Shown here: positions 1-9,833 of the stretch, one piece after another
How positions within the stretch are numbered: the first letter of the stretch is position 1
Layout of the letters: each line of letters opens with the position of its first letter
Source: Marinomonas rhizomae
Lineage (GTDB): Bacteria; Pseudomonadota; Gammaproteobacteria; Pseudomonadales; Marinomonadaceae
Assembly: GCF_003315485.1 (NCBI RefSeq)
Contig: NZ_QNSE01000008.1
Location: 211,421-275,420 of the forward strand
Reading direction: 5' to 3'
DNA length: 64,000 bases
Made by a program: the position numbers and the translations under genes
Notes under the pieces: model-generated
Seen by the model: the letters and a program-made list of their open reading frames with translations, nothing else
What the model was told of the DNA's origin: nothing
Databases searched by the model: none

Positions 1-335
1 GGCAACTTATTTTTTCTATGGCAAAAGAAAATGCGCTTGGTGCCGTTGAAGAATCGTTAAAATGGGGGGAGCCAAGTTACCTTGTGAAAGGTGGCAGTAC
101 CATTCGATTTGATTGGAAGCTAAAAACTCCTGATCAATACTGCGTGTACTTTAATTGCCAAAGTAAGCTGGTCGATACATTTCGAGAACTGTATTCTGAT
201 CAACTGAAATTTTCAGGTAACCGAGCCATTGTACTTGAAATAAATCAATCAGTACCGCCTAGCTGTTTATCCCATTGCATTGAGTTGGCAATGAGATACC
301 AGAAAAATAAACACCTTCCTTTGCTGGGAGCGTAA
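1..335 (+). CDS. DUF1801 (YdhG-like) family protein, 5' end outside the window
   Basis: The reading frame is open to the left edge of the window, and residues before the first ATG (position 18) continue the family pattern, so the true start lies upstream. The visible 110 residues match the small DUF1801 fold: a segment reading EESLKWGEPSYL, then a beta-rich core and a C-terminal helix. Members are small single-domain proteins of unknown biochemical role. A short inverted repeat (326-342) overlaps the stop codon. The gene is convergent with the regulator that ends at 356. Family assignment is by recognised motif; no function is claimed. Confidence 0.75.
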   Translation, partial: QLIFSMAKENALGAVEESLKWGEPSYLVKGGSTIRFDWKLKTPDQYCVYFNCQSKLVDTFRELYSDQLKFSGNRAIVLEINQSVPPSCLSHCIELAMRYQKNKHLPLLGA

Positions 336-342
336 GGCTCCC
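326..342. terminator. Hairpin between convergent genes, possible weak bidirectional terminator
   Basis: GGGAGC at 326-331 pairs with GCTCCC at 337-342 around a five-base loop that includes the stop codon of the DUF1801 gene. There is no clean U tract on either strand, so termination is only a possibility. Confidence 0.35.
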
Positions 343-355
343 TTATGCCCGCCAA

Positions 356-1882
356 CTACCTTGCTTCACACTGTTGATAGCAACTCGGTTTCCTCGGACA
401 GACGGCACCGCGAGAGCAAATGAGCCGAGCATCGTTGTCTATGCCTCGTTCGACCCAATTGATGTTTAGAATTTTAGCCACGCTCATTAGGTCTTTTTTT
501 ATGCTCCTTGGGATCTGTGAAGAGCCGCCTTTGGAGACACATGCTTCGCGTAAATCCGCCGCGATGGAGATTGCGTCTCTGCCTTGGGCGTCGATGGCTG
601 GGTTTAGATCAATGCCGGAGCAAAGTACGTGATTGTTGCCAGCAAGGTCTTGCACTTTGATCGATTCACAAGCGTAAATCCGCGGCTCGTCACCGACATT
701 GAGTATCGATATTTGTGCTGAAGTGCCGGTGCTTTGTTCACTGATTTTGCGAAATACTGACCAGTGCTGACAGGGGTCTTCCACCATACTCATATTGCCC
801 CAAGGTAGCGGAATGCCATTACCTCGATAAACTGCCTTGAGTTTTCCTGGAGCATAAGCATCAAAATAATGCCAATGGGGGTAAGGCGAAGCCGCTGTCA
901 TGCGTCGCATGGTGACTGATTCAGATACACCCGCCAGTTGCGCTGTATTAATTTCGTAGCCGTTGCGATCCAGCATTTGTCGAAAGGGTACTTTTGGGCA
1001 AAGTAATGCTCCTGCAAAGAAGCTGCATTCGAAGTCCCGCCAAGCGTACAAAATATCCTGAGCATCCATACCAGATGACTGTATTTTGGATGACTTCGCC
1101 TGCAATGGGGATATTTCATTTCGTCCTGTGACCAAAATGTTTTTCATGCCATCTTTATCATGTAGCACCGTGTGACCAATATGCACCGCGAGGTTGTATT
1201 TCAAGCGTTGCGGCTGTGCTTTCATGATTTGATTGATGTAAATCGTATTTGGTGGATCAAAGAAAGACGTCACCACATGGCTTTCTCCAATCCCCATTTC
1301 TTGTAAAACCGCTAACGGAGTTTTTCTAAACCATTTGATTTGCAAACCCATTTTTTGGGTTATGGCGATAATCTCATCAAGACTTAATGGTAAGCGCTTT
1401 AGGCCCACTTCCTCGGCTGCACGTTCTAAATCTGGGAAGTGATTTTGATGATGTTCTTGGTGAGCACGAATCAATAGATGCGCAAATTGTCGGCCACTGG
1501 TGCCGGTTTGGGAAAGCATCTCAGGAATGGCGATTTGCAGTATTTCTTTTGAGAATAAAAAATTAGGCTCTAACGCCATGCCATCGATGCCACCACCAGA
1601 TCCCTTGGTTGGTGTAATGGCTTCTTCTTCCGGAATATCGTCCAAAAACCATTCGACTTCTTTTTGAAAAACACTGGCGATGACTTCCAAAACGTCTTCG
1701 CTAGGGATGCGTTTTCCTCTCTCTATCATGGATAGATAAGACACAGATGGCGCAGATTCTGCGTCCATTTTAATGCATCTCGCTGATAGGTCTTCCATCG
1801 TCAAACGGTTGCGTTTACGCAGGTTGCGGATCTTGGTGCCCAGAAAATGAGCTTTGCGATTTAGGCTATTTTTATTTTTCAT
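356..1882 (-). CDS. XRE-family regulator with degenerate IrrE/ImmA-like domain (short-chain acyl regulator type), likely controls the glyoxylate shunt
   Basis: 508 residues. Residues about 13-75 form an XRE helix-turn-helix. About 150-290 resemble the ImmA/IrrE metalloprotease-like domain, but the usual HExxH is degenerate (VHIGH, followed by TVLH). The C-terminal part resembles the DUF2083/RamB-type sensory domain and ends in a cysteine cluster (C489, C495, C501, C505). RamB-type regulators of this build control acetate, propionate and glyoxylate genes in actinobacteria. Here the gene is divergent from glcB-aceA, which supports the same role by inference. Its promoter has a -10 only 8 bases before the ATG and overlapping palindromes (1886-1906), suggesting a leaderless, self-controlled transcript. 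Function is inferred from domains and context. Confidence 0.8.
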   Translation of the reverse strand: MKNKNSLNRKAHFLGTKIRNLRKRNRLTMEDLSARCIKMDAESAPSVSYLSMIERGKRIPSEDVLEVIASVFQKEVEWFLDDIPEEEAITPTKGSGGGIDGMALEPNFLFSKEILQIAIPEMLSQTGTSGRQFAHLLIRAHQEHHQNHFPDLERAAEEVGLKRLPLSLDEIIAITQKMGLQIKWFRKTPLAVLQEMGIGESHVVTSFFDPPNTIYINQIMKAQPQRLKYNLAVHIGHTVLHDKDGMKNILVTGRNEISPLQAKSSKIQSSGMDAQDILYAWRDFECSFFAGALLCPKVPFRQMLDRNGYEINTAQLAGVSESVTMRRMTAASPYPHWHYFDAYAPGKLKAVYRGNGIPLPWGNMSMVEDPCQHWSVFRKISEQSTGTSAQISILNVGDEPRIYACESIKVQDLAGNNHVLCSGIDLNPAIDAQGRDAISIAADLREACVSKGGSSQIPRSIKKDLMSVAKILNINWVERGIDNDARLICSRGAVCPRKPSCYQQCEAR

Positions 1883-1885
1883 TTT

Positions 1886-1919
1886 TGTAAAATTTACACT
1901 GTGTAATTCTTATTGTGAA
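1886..1919 (-). promoter_or_regulatory. Promoter and overlapping palindromic operators of the XRE/IrrE-like regulator
   Basis: Reading leftward, a -35 TTCACA (1914-1919), a 17-base spacer and a -10 TAAATT (1891-1896) lie 8 bases before the regulator start codon. Two palindromes overlap it: TGTAAAATTTACA (1886-1898) and TTACACTGTGTAA (1894-1906). They share TTACA, giving an array of TGTAA half-sites. The layout fits autorepression and possible joint control of the divergent glcB. Predicted from sequence only. Confidence 0.55.
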
Positions 1920-2025
1920 ATTTTAGCTTATTCCGACATAGACTATAAATCAAGCAATCGTTAGAGAGATTAAACGAATTGCTAACCCTAAGAATCAGAT
2001 AGATAAGAGAAAAAAGGAAAGCGAG

Positions 2026-4224
2026 ATGAATATGCCCCAAGCTAAAAATAACAGTGTGATTCATCCAGGGTTTTGCAACTTCATCAATGAAGAAGTGCTA
2101 CCACTTCACGCTATCGAACCCACAAAATTCTGGCGCGATCTCGAGCAACTGGTTGCTGATTTGTCGCCGGTAAATCGTCAGTTACTGGCCACCCGTGATC
2201 TTATGCAACAGCAGATTGATCAATGGCACCTTGACCATAAAGACCAAGATATGGACATCAAGGCTTATGAAGCCTTCTTACGAGAGATTGGTTATTTGGT
2301 CAAAGAGGAGGACGATTTCACCATCACTACGACGAATGTCGATGATGAAATCGCAAGCCTTGCTGGCCCTCAGCTTGTGGTGCCAGTAAAAAACGCACGC
2401 TTTGCTCTGAATGCGGCTAATGCCCGTTGGGGGAGTTTATATGACGCTTTTTACGGGACCGATGTCATTGCAAAAGCGGCAGGACTAGAAACCGCTGCTT
2501 TGGACAATAAAGGCTACAACCCAGCTCGCGGTGAAGCGGTGATTGCCAAAGCCAAAGACTTTTTAGACGAAGTGTTTCCCTTGGAATCGGGCTCTCATCA
2601 AGACGTGATCAGCTATATGGTTTATTACCGTCATTTATTAGCCTTTTTTCAAGATGGCAGCCAAACCGGTTTGCAACAGCCTTGTCAGCTGGTGGCAGTG
2701 AATGGTCAGCGTAGCGAGCCAGAAGCTATTTTACTGAAAAACAATGGCTTACATGTAGAGATCCAGTTTGATCGTAACGGCAAAAACGGTACGAAAGACC
2801 AGGCCAATATCAATGACATTCTAATTGAGTCCGCATTAAGCACCATTATGGACTGCGAAGATTCTGTGGCAGCGGTGGATGCAGAAGACAAAATTGAAGT
2901 GTACCGAAATTGGTTAGGGTTGATGCAAGGTTCGTTAGAAGCCAGCTTTCGTAAAAATGGGCAAATGCAAACGCGCCGTATGAACCCAGACCGTATTTTT
3001 ACGGGTTTAGACAATGAAGAATATCGTTTACATGGTCGCTCTCTTTTACTGGTACGCAATGTAGGTCACTTAATGGAATGTGATTTGATGCAAGACGAGC
3101 TGGGTAACTTCGTACCGGAAGGCATCATGGATGCGGTAGTGACTACTCTGATAGGTGCGCTGGACTTGCAACGTGCAGAAAGTCCGTGCAGTAACCGAGT
3201 ACAGAATAGCCGCACGGGCAGTGTTTATATCGTCAAACCCAAGATGCATGGGCCAGAAGAAGTGGCGTTTAGCTGTGAGTTGTTCAGTCGAGTTGAGCAA
3301 ATGCTTGGCTTGCCAGAAAACACCATCAAGATCGGCATTATGGACGAAGAGCGTCGTACTACCTTAAATCTGAAAGAGTGCATTCGTCAGGCGAAATCAC
3401 GAGTGTTTTTCATTAATACCGGCTTTCTAGATCGAACTGGCGATGAGATTCACACCAGCATGCAAGCTGGCGCGTTTTTACCAAAGGATCAGATCAAAAC
3501 TCAGCCTTGGATTCAAGCCTATGAAAACCGCAATGTAGACATAGGCTTACAGTGTGGTTTGCCTGGCAAAGCGCAAATTGGCAAAGGAATGTGGGCGATG
3601 CCAGATGAAATGGCGGACATGATGACAGCCAAAATTGCGCATCCAAAAGCGGGCGCAAATACAGCTTGGGTGCCATCGCCAACGGCAGCGACATTACATG
3701 CTTTGCATTATCACCAAGTGAATGTGTTTGAAGTACAAGACCGTATTAAACACCGTCCGCAAGCGAGCCTTACGGATCTACTTACCATTCCGACGATTCC
3801 GGGCAACCTGACTTTGTCGCAGCAAGTGATTGAACGAGAAATTGAAAACAATGTTCAAGGGCTATTGGGTTATGTAGTGCGCTGGATTGAAGCTGGCATT
3901 GGCTGCTCGAAAGTACCTGATATTAACAACGTGGGCTTGATGGAAGATCGTGCCACCTTGCGAATTTCCAGCCAGCATTTGGCTAACTGGTTACTTCATG
4001 GACTGTGCAGCAAAGAACAGATTGACGAAGTGATGCAGCGTATGGCGCGGGTGGTTGATGAGCAAAATAGAGCCACAGAAGGGTATCGTCCGATGGAAAA
4101 AAATGCCAAGAGTGTCGCTTTTAAAGCAGCACAGGATTTAATTTTCAATGGTGTTATTCAACCTAACGGTTATACCGAACCCTTGCTGCATGCTTACCGC
4201 GTGCAGGTGAAAGAAACACGTTAA
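2026..4224 (+). CDS. glcB: Malate synthase G
   Basis: 732 residues, the normal length for malate synthase G. The enzyme condenses acetyl-CoA with glyoxylate to give malate and CoA, the second step of the glyoxylate shunt, in the cytoplasm. Diagnostic segments are visible: [15 protein letters not shown] in the TIM-barrel active site, GIMDEERRT and [13 protein letters not shown]. Start at ATG 2026, preceded by an AAGGAAAGCGAG ribosome site; a second ATG two codons on is also possible. Isocitrate lyase follows 60 bases downstream in the same direction, and the divergent XRE/IrrE-like regulator lies upstream, so the two enzymes probably form one acetate- or fatty-acid-induced unit. Confidence 0.97.
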   Translation: MNMPQAKNNSVIHPGFCNFINEEVLPLHAIEPTKFWRDLEQLVADLSPVNRQLLATRDLMQQQIDQWHLDHKDQDMDIKAYEAFLREIGYLVKEEDDFTITTTNVDDEIASLAGPQLVVPVKNARFALNAANARWGSLYDAFYGTDVIAKAAGLETAALDNKGYNPARGEAVIAKAKDFLDEVFPLESGSHQDVISYMVYYRHLLAFFQDGSQTGLQQPCQLVAVNGQRSEPEAILLKNNGLHVEIQFDRNGKNGTKDQANINDILIESALSTIMDCEDSVAAVDAEDKIEVYRNWLGLMQGSLEASFRKNGQMQTRRMNPDRIFTGLDNEEYRLHGRSLLLVRNVGHLMECDLMQDELGNFVPEGIMDAVVTTLIGALDLQRAESPCSNRVQNSRTGSVYIVKPKMHGPEEVAFSCELFSRVEQMLGLPENTIKIGIMDEERRTTLNLKECIRQAKSRVFFINTGFLDRTGDEIHTSMQAGAFLPKDQIKTQPWIQAYENRNVDIGLQCGLPGKAQIGKGMWAMPDEMADMMTAKIAHPKAGANTAWVPSPTAATLHALHYHQVNVFEVQDRIKHRPQASLTDLLTIPTIPGNLTLSQQVIEREIENNVQGLLGYVVRWIEAGIGCSKVPDINNVGLMEDRATLRISSQHLANWLLHGLCSKEQIDEVMQRMARVVDEQNRATEGYRPMEKNAKSVAFKAAQDLIFNGVIQPNGYTEPLLHAYRVQVKETR

Positions 4225-4284
4225 TAAATGAATTAATAAAGCAGTATTTATCCCATTTAAACAACCTAAAGAGCGAGAAAGACT

Positions 4285-5886
4285 ATGCATACTTACAAAA
4301 ACAAAACGCAACAAGCTAGCCAAACAATTGATTCACAAGGTCCAGCTTGGGCGGCGATGAATCCAGAGTCTGTGGTTAGAATGCAATTGCAAAACCGTTT
4401 TAATACGGGGTTAGATATCGCCAAATACACAGCTCAAATTATGCGTGAAGACATGGCTAGCTACGACAAGGACCCAGCGAACTACACTCAGTCTTTGGGC
4501 TGCTGGCATGGATTTATCGGCCAACAGAAAATGATTTCTATTAAGAAGCATTTTGGTACTACGCGCAGTCGTTACCTGTACTTGTCAGGTTGGATGGTAG
4601 CGGCGATGCGCTCTGAGTTTGGTCCTTTGCCAGATCAATCTATGCATGAAAAAACGTCTGTGCCAGCCTTGATAGAAGAGTTATACACTTTTTTGAAACA
4701 AGCGGATGCTCGTGAGTTGCAGCATTTGTTTAAAGAAATGGACGAGGCGAGAGAAGCGGGCGATCAAGTTCGTGAGCAAGCAGCACAGCAAAAAATTGAT
4801 GACTTCGAAACACATGTTGTACCGATTATTGCGGATATTGATGCGGGCTTTGGCAATGAAGAAGCGACGTATTTGTTAGCGAAAAAAATGATTGAAGCGG
4901 GCGCTTGCTGTATCCAGATTGAAAACCAAGTGTCTGATGTAAAACAATGTGGTCACCAAGATGGCAAGGTAACCGTACCGCATGAAGACTTCTTAGCGAA
5001 AATTAACGCTGTACGTTATGCCTTTTTAGAGTTGGGGGTAGATGATGGTGTGATTGTGGCTCGTACGGATTCTTTGGGTGCGGGTTTAACTCAAAAAATC
5101 CCTGTATCACAAACAGCGGGCGATTTGGCAGAACAGTACAATGCCTTTATTGATGGCGAAGAAGTGACGTCACTGGAGCAAATGAAGTCTGGCGATATGG
5201 CGATTAAACTCGGTGAGCGTTTAATCAAGCCAACTCGTTTAGCCAATGGTTTGGTGCGCTTTAAGCCGAATACAGGTGAAGATCGTGTGGTATTGGATTG
5301 CATCACCTCTTTGCAAAATGGTGCGGATCTATTGTGGATCGAAACGGAAAAACCACACATTGGTCAAATCGCTGCCATTGTGAATCGTATTCGCGATGTG
5401 ATGCCAAATGCTAAGTTGGTTTATAACAACAGTCCTTCTTTCAACTGGACGTTAAATTTCCGTCAGCAAGTGTTTGATGCTTGGTTGGAGGAAGGTAAAG
5501 ATGTGAGCCAATATCAACGCGAAAAACTGATGTCACAAGATTACGATGGTAGTGTTTTGGCAGACGAAGCCGATGAGCGTATCCGTAGTTTCCAAAAAGA
5601 CGCCGCAGCGCAAGCGGGTATTTTCCATCACTTAATTACGCTGCCGACTTACCATACCGCAGCCTTGTCTACGGATAATTTGGCTAAAGACTACTTTGGT
5701 GAACTAGGTATGTTGGGCTACGTGAGAGAAGTGCAGCGTAAAGAAATTCGCCAAGGCTTAGCCTGTGTGAAACATCAAGATATGTCTGGTTCAAACATTG
5801 GTGATGATCACAAAGAGTATTTTTCTGGTGAGCAGGCACTAAAAGCGTCTGGTAAAGACAATACTATGAATCAATTCGCGGTTTGA
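4285..5886 (+). CDS. aceA: Isocitrate lyase (long form)
   Basis: 533 residues, about 100 longer than the E. coli enzyme and matching the long form found in pseudomonads. It cleaves isocitrate to succinate and glyoxylate, the first glyoxylate-shunt step. The catalytic loop reads KQCGH (residues 220-224, Cys222) in place of the common KKCGH. IADIDAGFGN (about 182-191) is the metal/substrate-binding strand, and NNSPSFNW is near the C-terminal half. ATG 4285 follows a GAGCGAGAAAG ribosome site. A strong intrinsic terminator (5917-5953) ends the glcB-aceA unit. Confidence 0.97.
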   Translation: MHTYKNKTQQASQTIDSQGPAWAAMNPESVVRMQLQNRFNTGLDIAKYTAQIMREDMASYDKDPANYTQSLGCWHGFIGQQKMISIKKHFGTTRSRYLYLSGWMVAAMRSEFGPLPDQSMHEKTSVPALIEELYTFLKQADARELQHLFKEMDEAREAGDQVREQAAQQKIDDFETHVVPIIADIDAGFGNEEATYLLAKKMIEAGACCIQIENQVSDVKQCGHQDGKVTVPHEDFLAKINAVRYAFLELGVDDGVIVARTDSLGAGLTQKIPVSQTAGDLAEQYNAFIDGEEVTSLEQMKSGDMAIKLGERLIKPTRLANGLVRFKPNTGEDRVVLDCITSLQNGADLLWIETEKPHIGQIAAIVNRIRDVMPNAKLVYNNSPSFNWTLNFRQQVFDAWLEEGKDVSQYQREKLMSQDYDGSVLADEADERIRSFQKDAAAQAGIFHHLITLPTYHTAALSTDNLAKDYFGELGMLGYVREVQRKEIRQGLACVKHQDMSGSNIGDDHKEYFSGEQALKASGKDNTMNQFAV

Positions 5887-5916
5887 TTCGTTAAATAACA
5901 AGCCGTTTATATTGAT

Positions 5917-5953
5917 AAAAAAGGCCAGCAGTTTCCCCCTGCTGGCCTTTTTT
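5917..5953 (+). terminator. Intrinsic terminator after aceA
   Basis: AAGGCCAGCAG (5921-5931) pairs perfectly with CTGCTGGCCTT (5939-5949) around a seven-base loop, with A-rich flank before and a T run after. It closes the glyoxylate-shunt transcript 31 bases past the aceA stop. Confidence 0.93.
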
Positions 5954-6056
5954 GCGTAGTTTTCAATAATACTTAAATGGACTATTATGTTTTAGTCAGG
6001 CTATAAAAAACGGTTGTATCCAAAACCTTCAATAATCATTGAATTTGAGGATCTTA

Positions 6057-7853
6057 TTGAATAATTCACGTTATGCGCTGGGCGATAAGCAAGTTGACGA
6101 CATTCGCTTAAAAGATTTAGCCAAACGTTCTCGATATGGTGGGATCTTCTATCTGTTTGCATTTTTGGCGGCTATTTTTAGTTCAGCAACGGCCCGTGAG
6201 CATTTAGATATCATTAGTGTTTTTTCTGTTTTTTTTATTTCACTTCAAATCTATCGTTTGGTTTTGTTTTTCAAAGTTTTTTCCTCTCACGAGATTGACT
6301 ATCCATTCTATTTTTCTCGTTATGCTTTTATTTATAATTCATCCGCTATTGTATGGGTGAGTGGTTCTGCTTGGCTCTTTTACATAAATCCAACTATCGA
6401 CTTGGCGGTGACCATTAATGTTATGGCGGCGGCAGGTATTAGTATTGGTGGAATTACAGTATTGGCGCCTTCTTATAGCACAATGCGCAGTTACTGGTTC
6501 TTGGTTTGTTGGCCTTTTGCTTTGGCCGCGGGGGTGTTTCTTAATGAGCCTGAGAACTGGGTTGTTGTCGGTTTAATTCTTGCTTATGGCTTGTTTATCT
6601 TTGTGACGGGAAAACAACAGCATCGGGCTTATTGGCAAGCTCTTAATGATAATTTAACACTATCAGAACAGGCCGAAGAGCTGGAAAAAGCCAAAATAGC
6701 TGCGGAATTAGCAGGGCAAGCAAAAGCCGATTTTTTATCCGCGATGACTCATGAGATACGAACGCCAATGAATGGTGTGCTTGGCATGGCTCAATTGCTG
6801 GCTATGGGAGACCTTAATGAGAAGCAGAGACAACAAGTAACCGTTATTAATAATGCTGGTCGCACTTTAATGCACATTATTAATAATATTCTTGATTACT
6901 CTAAAATTAATGCGGAACAGCTCGAATTAGAGAATATTCCATTCAGTTCGCGCAATATCGTCAACGAAGTGATGTTGTTGATCGCTCCTCAGTTTGATAA
7001 AAAGCCAATAAATCTAACTTGCACTGTCGATGATATTCCCGAGTTCGTGCAAGGAGACCCTTACCGACTCCATCAAATCCTTTATAACCTTGTAGGAAAT
7101 GCATTTAAATTTACTAATGAGGGGGAGATATCTATTTCAGTTTTTGCAAAAAACAGTGATGTAGAAAATACGGTGATGCTGTCTTTTGTCATTAGAGATT
7201 CGGGTATTGGGATTGCACCTGAAGAACAGCAGCACATTTTTGAACAGTTTTATCAGGTTAGCCACTTTAATCCTAATATTCGAGGAACCGGCTTGGGGTT
7301 GAGTATTACTCAGCGTTTAGTCGAGCTTATGGGTGGGGTCATTTCAGTTGAGAGTGAGGTTGGCGTAGGAAGTACTTTTACAATCGTAATTCCGTTTGCT
7401 TTGATCGTCCAGAAGGCAGCTCTAAAATCACCAGAAAAGCTAGTAATAAAACCGAATGTTGAGTCCGATTTACACATACTTTTGGTTGAGGATAACAAAG
7501 TAAATCAGATGATCAGTGAGCAATTTTTCTTTAAATTGGGGTGTTCTGTGGACTTGGCCGAAACGGGTCTTGTGGCGTTGGAAAAATTTATTGGCTCTGA
7601 ACACTACGATGTTATTTTTATGGACTGTAATATGCCTGAATTGGATGGCTTTTCAGCCTCCGTTGCTATTAGGCAAATTGAGAAGAGCAAAGGGTTAAAC
7701 CAAACTCCCATTGTCGCGCTAACCGCTCATGTGGAGGATGGTGTTAAACGAAAATGTCTTGATTCAGGTATGAACGCTTTTATTAGTAAACCTTTCTTGT
7801 TTGAAGATTTAGAAAATATGATAAATAAAGTCCGGAATGGAGAGGGTCTCTAG
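6057..7853 (+). CDS. Membrane hybrid sensor histidine kinase (HisKA-HATPase-REC)
   Basis: About 598 residues. The N-terminal 190 residues hold about six hydrophobic segments and no recognisable periplasmic sensor. They are followed by a coiled coil, a HisKA domain with HEIRTPMNGVLGMAQLL (phospho-His near residue 232), an HATPase_c domain (GNAFKFT, GTGLGLSI) and a C-terminal receiver (VEDNKVNQ, phospho-Asp in FMDCNMPELDG, KPF). No HPt domain is present, so phosphotransfer to a separate HPt is expected. The TTG at 6057 is preferred because GAGG sits six bases before it; an upstream in-frame TTG at 6039 has no ribosome site. No partner regulator is adjacent and the signal sensed is unknown. Confidence 0.9.
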   Translation: MNNSRYALGDKQVDDIRLKDLAKRSRYGGIFYLFAFLAAIFSSATAREHLDIISVFSVFFISLQIYRLVLFFKVFSSHEIDYPFYFSRYAFIYNSSAIVWVSGSAWLFYINPTIDLAVTINVMAAAGISIGGITVLAPSYSTMRSYWFLVCWPFALAAGVFLNEPENWVVVGLILAYGLFIFVTGKQQHRAYWQALNDNLTLSEQAEELEKAKIAAELAGQAKADFLSAMTHEIRTPMNGVLGMAQLLAMGDLNEKQRQQVTVINNAGRTLMHIINNILDYSKINAEQLELENIPFSSRNIVNEVMLLIAPQFDKKPINLTCTVDDIPEFVQGDPYRLHQILYNLVGNAFKFTNEGEISISVFAKNSDVENTVMLSFVIRDSGIGIAPEEQQHIFEQFYQVSHFNPNIRGTGLGLSITQRLVELMGGVISVESEVGVGSTFTIVIPFALIVQKAALKSPEKLVIKPNVESDLHILLVEDNKVNQMISEQFFFKLGCSVDLAETGLVALEKFIGSEHYDVIFMDCNMPELDGFSASVAIRQIEKSKGLNQTPIVALTAHVEDGVKRKCLDSGMNAFISKPFLFEDLENMINKVRNGEGL

Positions 7854-7966
7854 ATTGGTTTAAGTACCGAATGTGAATAATGCTCTATTTTCAAGCTGCT
7901 CAACAAAGAATACAGACTTTTAGATTATTCCCTTCGGGTTTTTAATAGAAAGCGCCATATGTCGTT

Positions 7967-8005
7967 GCGACTCTTTGAAAGGGATTTACATTCCTTCAGA
8001 GTCGC
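7967..8005. repeat. Inverted repeat between kinase and LysR genes
   Basis: GCGACTCT (7967-7974) and AGAGTCGC (7998-8005) form an eight-base stem that extends inward through GAAAGG and CCTTC with a bulge. It sits between two convergent genes but has no T run, so it may be a transcript-end stabilising hairpin rather than an intrinsic terminator. Confidence 0.45.
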
Positions 8006-8091
8006 GCCTTATTTGACGACTTCTCTGAAAGACTGAGGCTTAGTAGACTTATTCGTACCTTCCTTAATGTTCTTAATTCTTAATCCTGAGC

Positions 8092-8979
8092 CTAAAGGTT
8101 TGATAGGATTGGCACGGCACAGCATAAATCGATAAAACGCTGGGCGTTTTGTGTTAACGCTGTATTTTTTGGCGTGACGATCAATAGGTTTCGATTGAGT
8201 TCTAGAGGCGTCTGATAAAGTCTAATCAGTCCAGAGTTAAGCTCCTGAGAGATCGCCATCCTAGACAAACACCCCAGCCCCATTTGATGAATGACAGCTT
8301 GTTTTACCGCTTCCATATGAGCAAGGGAAAGGGCGACATTGAGCTGTGGGATTTGAGCTGCGGTGGCTTGTTCTAATATATTGCGAGTGCCGGACCCTGA
8401 TTCGCGCATTACCCAGTTAGCTTCTTTTAGATCTTCCCACGATAAATTTTCAGGGCGCTCTTCCTCAATAGAACCAAATACTACCAGTTCATCTTTCAGC
8501 CATACTTGAGTCATTAGCTCGGCGTGCTGGCAGTAGCCTTCTATAAAACCGACTTCGGCTTTACCTGTTAGTAATTGTTGAATCACACTCTGTGTATTAC
8601 CAATATCCAAATTAAATCGAATATTAGGATGCTGACGCTTAAATGAGGACATTTGTTTAGGCAGTAGATAATTCCCCACGCTTACGCTTGCGGCTAGATG
8701 CAGCGAGCCACTCAGTTCGTCTTCGCTTCCCATGCTTTCAATTTGCTCTATCTGACTAAGCACGGCGCGGGCTTGAGGAAGTAAATGTCTAGCTTGGGGG
8801 GTTATTTGTAAGCGTTTGCCATGACGACGAAAAAGAGGGCGACCCAAAAGGGCTTCCAGCTCTCTTAGTGCTTGGCTCGCGGCAGGTTGGCTGATAGAGA
8901 CCATCTCTGCTGCAGCAGTGACTGAGCCTGTGTGTACAACCGCTTCAAATATTTGTAATTGTCTAAGTGTGATTCTCAT
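8092..8979 (-). CDS. LysR-family transcriptional regulator (YeiE/CysB-like sequence)
   Basis: 295 residues, normal length. The N-terminal winged helix-turn-helix (residues about 1-60) reads LRQLQIFEAVVHTGSVTAAA and SQPAASQALRELE. It is followed by a periplasmic-binding-protein-like effector domain (about 90-290). It is divergent from the YitT-family membrane protein gene (9231), which is the obvious candidate target given the 250-base shared intergenic region. The effector is unknown. The assignment to the LysR family is firm; the specific subgroup and target are inference. Confidence 0.92.
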   Translation of the reverse strand: MRITLRQLQIFEAVVHTGSVTAAAEMVSISQPAASQALRELEALLGRPLFRRHGKRLQITPQARHLLPQARAVLSQIEQIESMGSEDELSGSLHLAASVSVGNYLLPKQMSSFKRQHPNIRFNLDIGNTQSVIQQLLTGKAEVGFIEGYCQHAELMTQVWLKDELVVFGSIEEERPENLSWEDLKEANWVMRESGSGTRNILEQATAAQIPQLNVALSLAHMEAVKQAVIHQMGLGCLSRMAISQELNSGLIRLYQTPLELNRNLLIVTPKNTALTQNAQRFIDLCCAVPILSNL

Positions 8980-9230
8980 TTGGCTATTGTAGCCTTGTTT
9001 CTGTTTTGAAGAGTAGTGCTATTCGCTTCTTGCATGATAAATGACTAAAGAGACACATAAATCAGTTTAAGATATTATGTATTCTGAAGTTCTGGTATGA
9101 AATATGCTTCGGTTCACACTGATAAACTCAGTACTGTATTCGGTTTGTGTTATCGACTTCCACAAGAAGTGATTTTTACAAGCCTTTGTTATTAACCAAA
9201 AGTTGATGCGGATCTTGTTAAGGATATTTT

Positions 9231-9833
9231 ATGAAAACCACACATCGTTGGCTCTCTATCGTTGAGGGCTGTCTGCTTGTTGCCTTAGGCTTGCACATTT
9301 TAAACTCTTCTGGCTTGTTAATTAGTGGTACAGCAGGAGCAGGGATGATTTTGTTGAGGGTTACAGATTTATCGTTTGGGCAGTTGTTTTTCTTGCTCAA
9401 TATTCCTTTTTATATTTTAGCTTGGTATACATTGGGCCGAGATTTTACTTTGCGTACTTTTGCGAGTGTGAGTCTGCTGTCTTTACTCTCTGAGCTGATG
9501 AAACAATACGTTGTGCTATCTATTCATCCGCTGTTATCTGGCGCTTTAGGCGGGTTATTGGTCGGCTTTGGGTTAATTATCTTGTTCCGTCACAATGCTT
9601 CTCTGGGCGGATTAAATATCTTATCTGTATTCTTAGAACGCCGCTTTGGCCTCCATGCGAGTAAAACAACATTAGTCGCAGATATTTTGGTGTTGATGGC
9701 CGCAGTGGTATTTCTAGATTGGAGCCATTTGGGGTATTCGTTACTTGCCTTCTTGTTATTAAGTTCTGTTGTGGGGCGTTATCACCGTCCACCTGAATGG
9801 GCACAGATAGTGATGGTGGACGCTAAAGTTTAA
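9231..9833 (+). CDS. YitT-family integral membrane protein
   Basis: 200 residues with five to six hydrophobic segments and the family-typical glycine-rich stretches SSGLLISGTAGAGMILLR and LGGLLVGFGLIILFRHNASLGG. YitT/UPF0750 proteins are inner-membrane proteins whose transported substrate is not established. AAGGA lies eight bases before ATG 9231. The divergent LysR gene suggests effector-dependent expression. No enzyme neighbour hints at a substrate. Confidence 0.85.
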   Translation: MKTTHRWLSIVEGCLLVALGLHILNSSGLLISGTAGAGMILLRVTDLSFGQLFFLLNIPFYILAWYTLGRDFTLRTFASVSLLSLLSELMKQYVVLSIHPLLSGALGGLLVGFGLIILFRHNASLGGLNILSVFLERRFGLHASKTTLVADILVLMAAVVFLDWSHLGYSLLAFLLLSSVVGRYHRPPEWAQIVMVDAKV

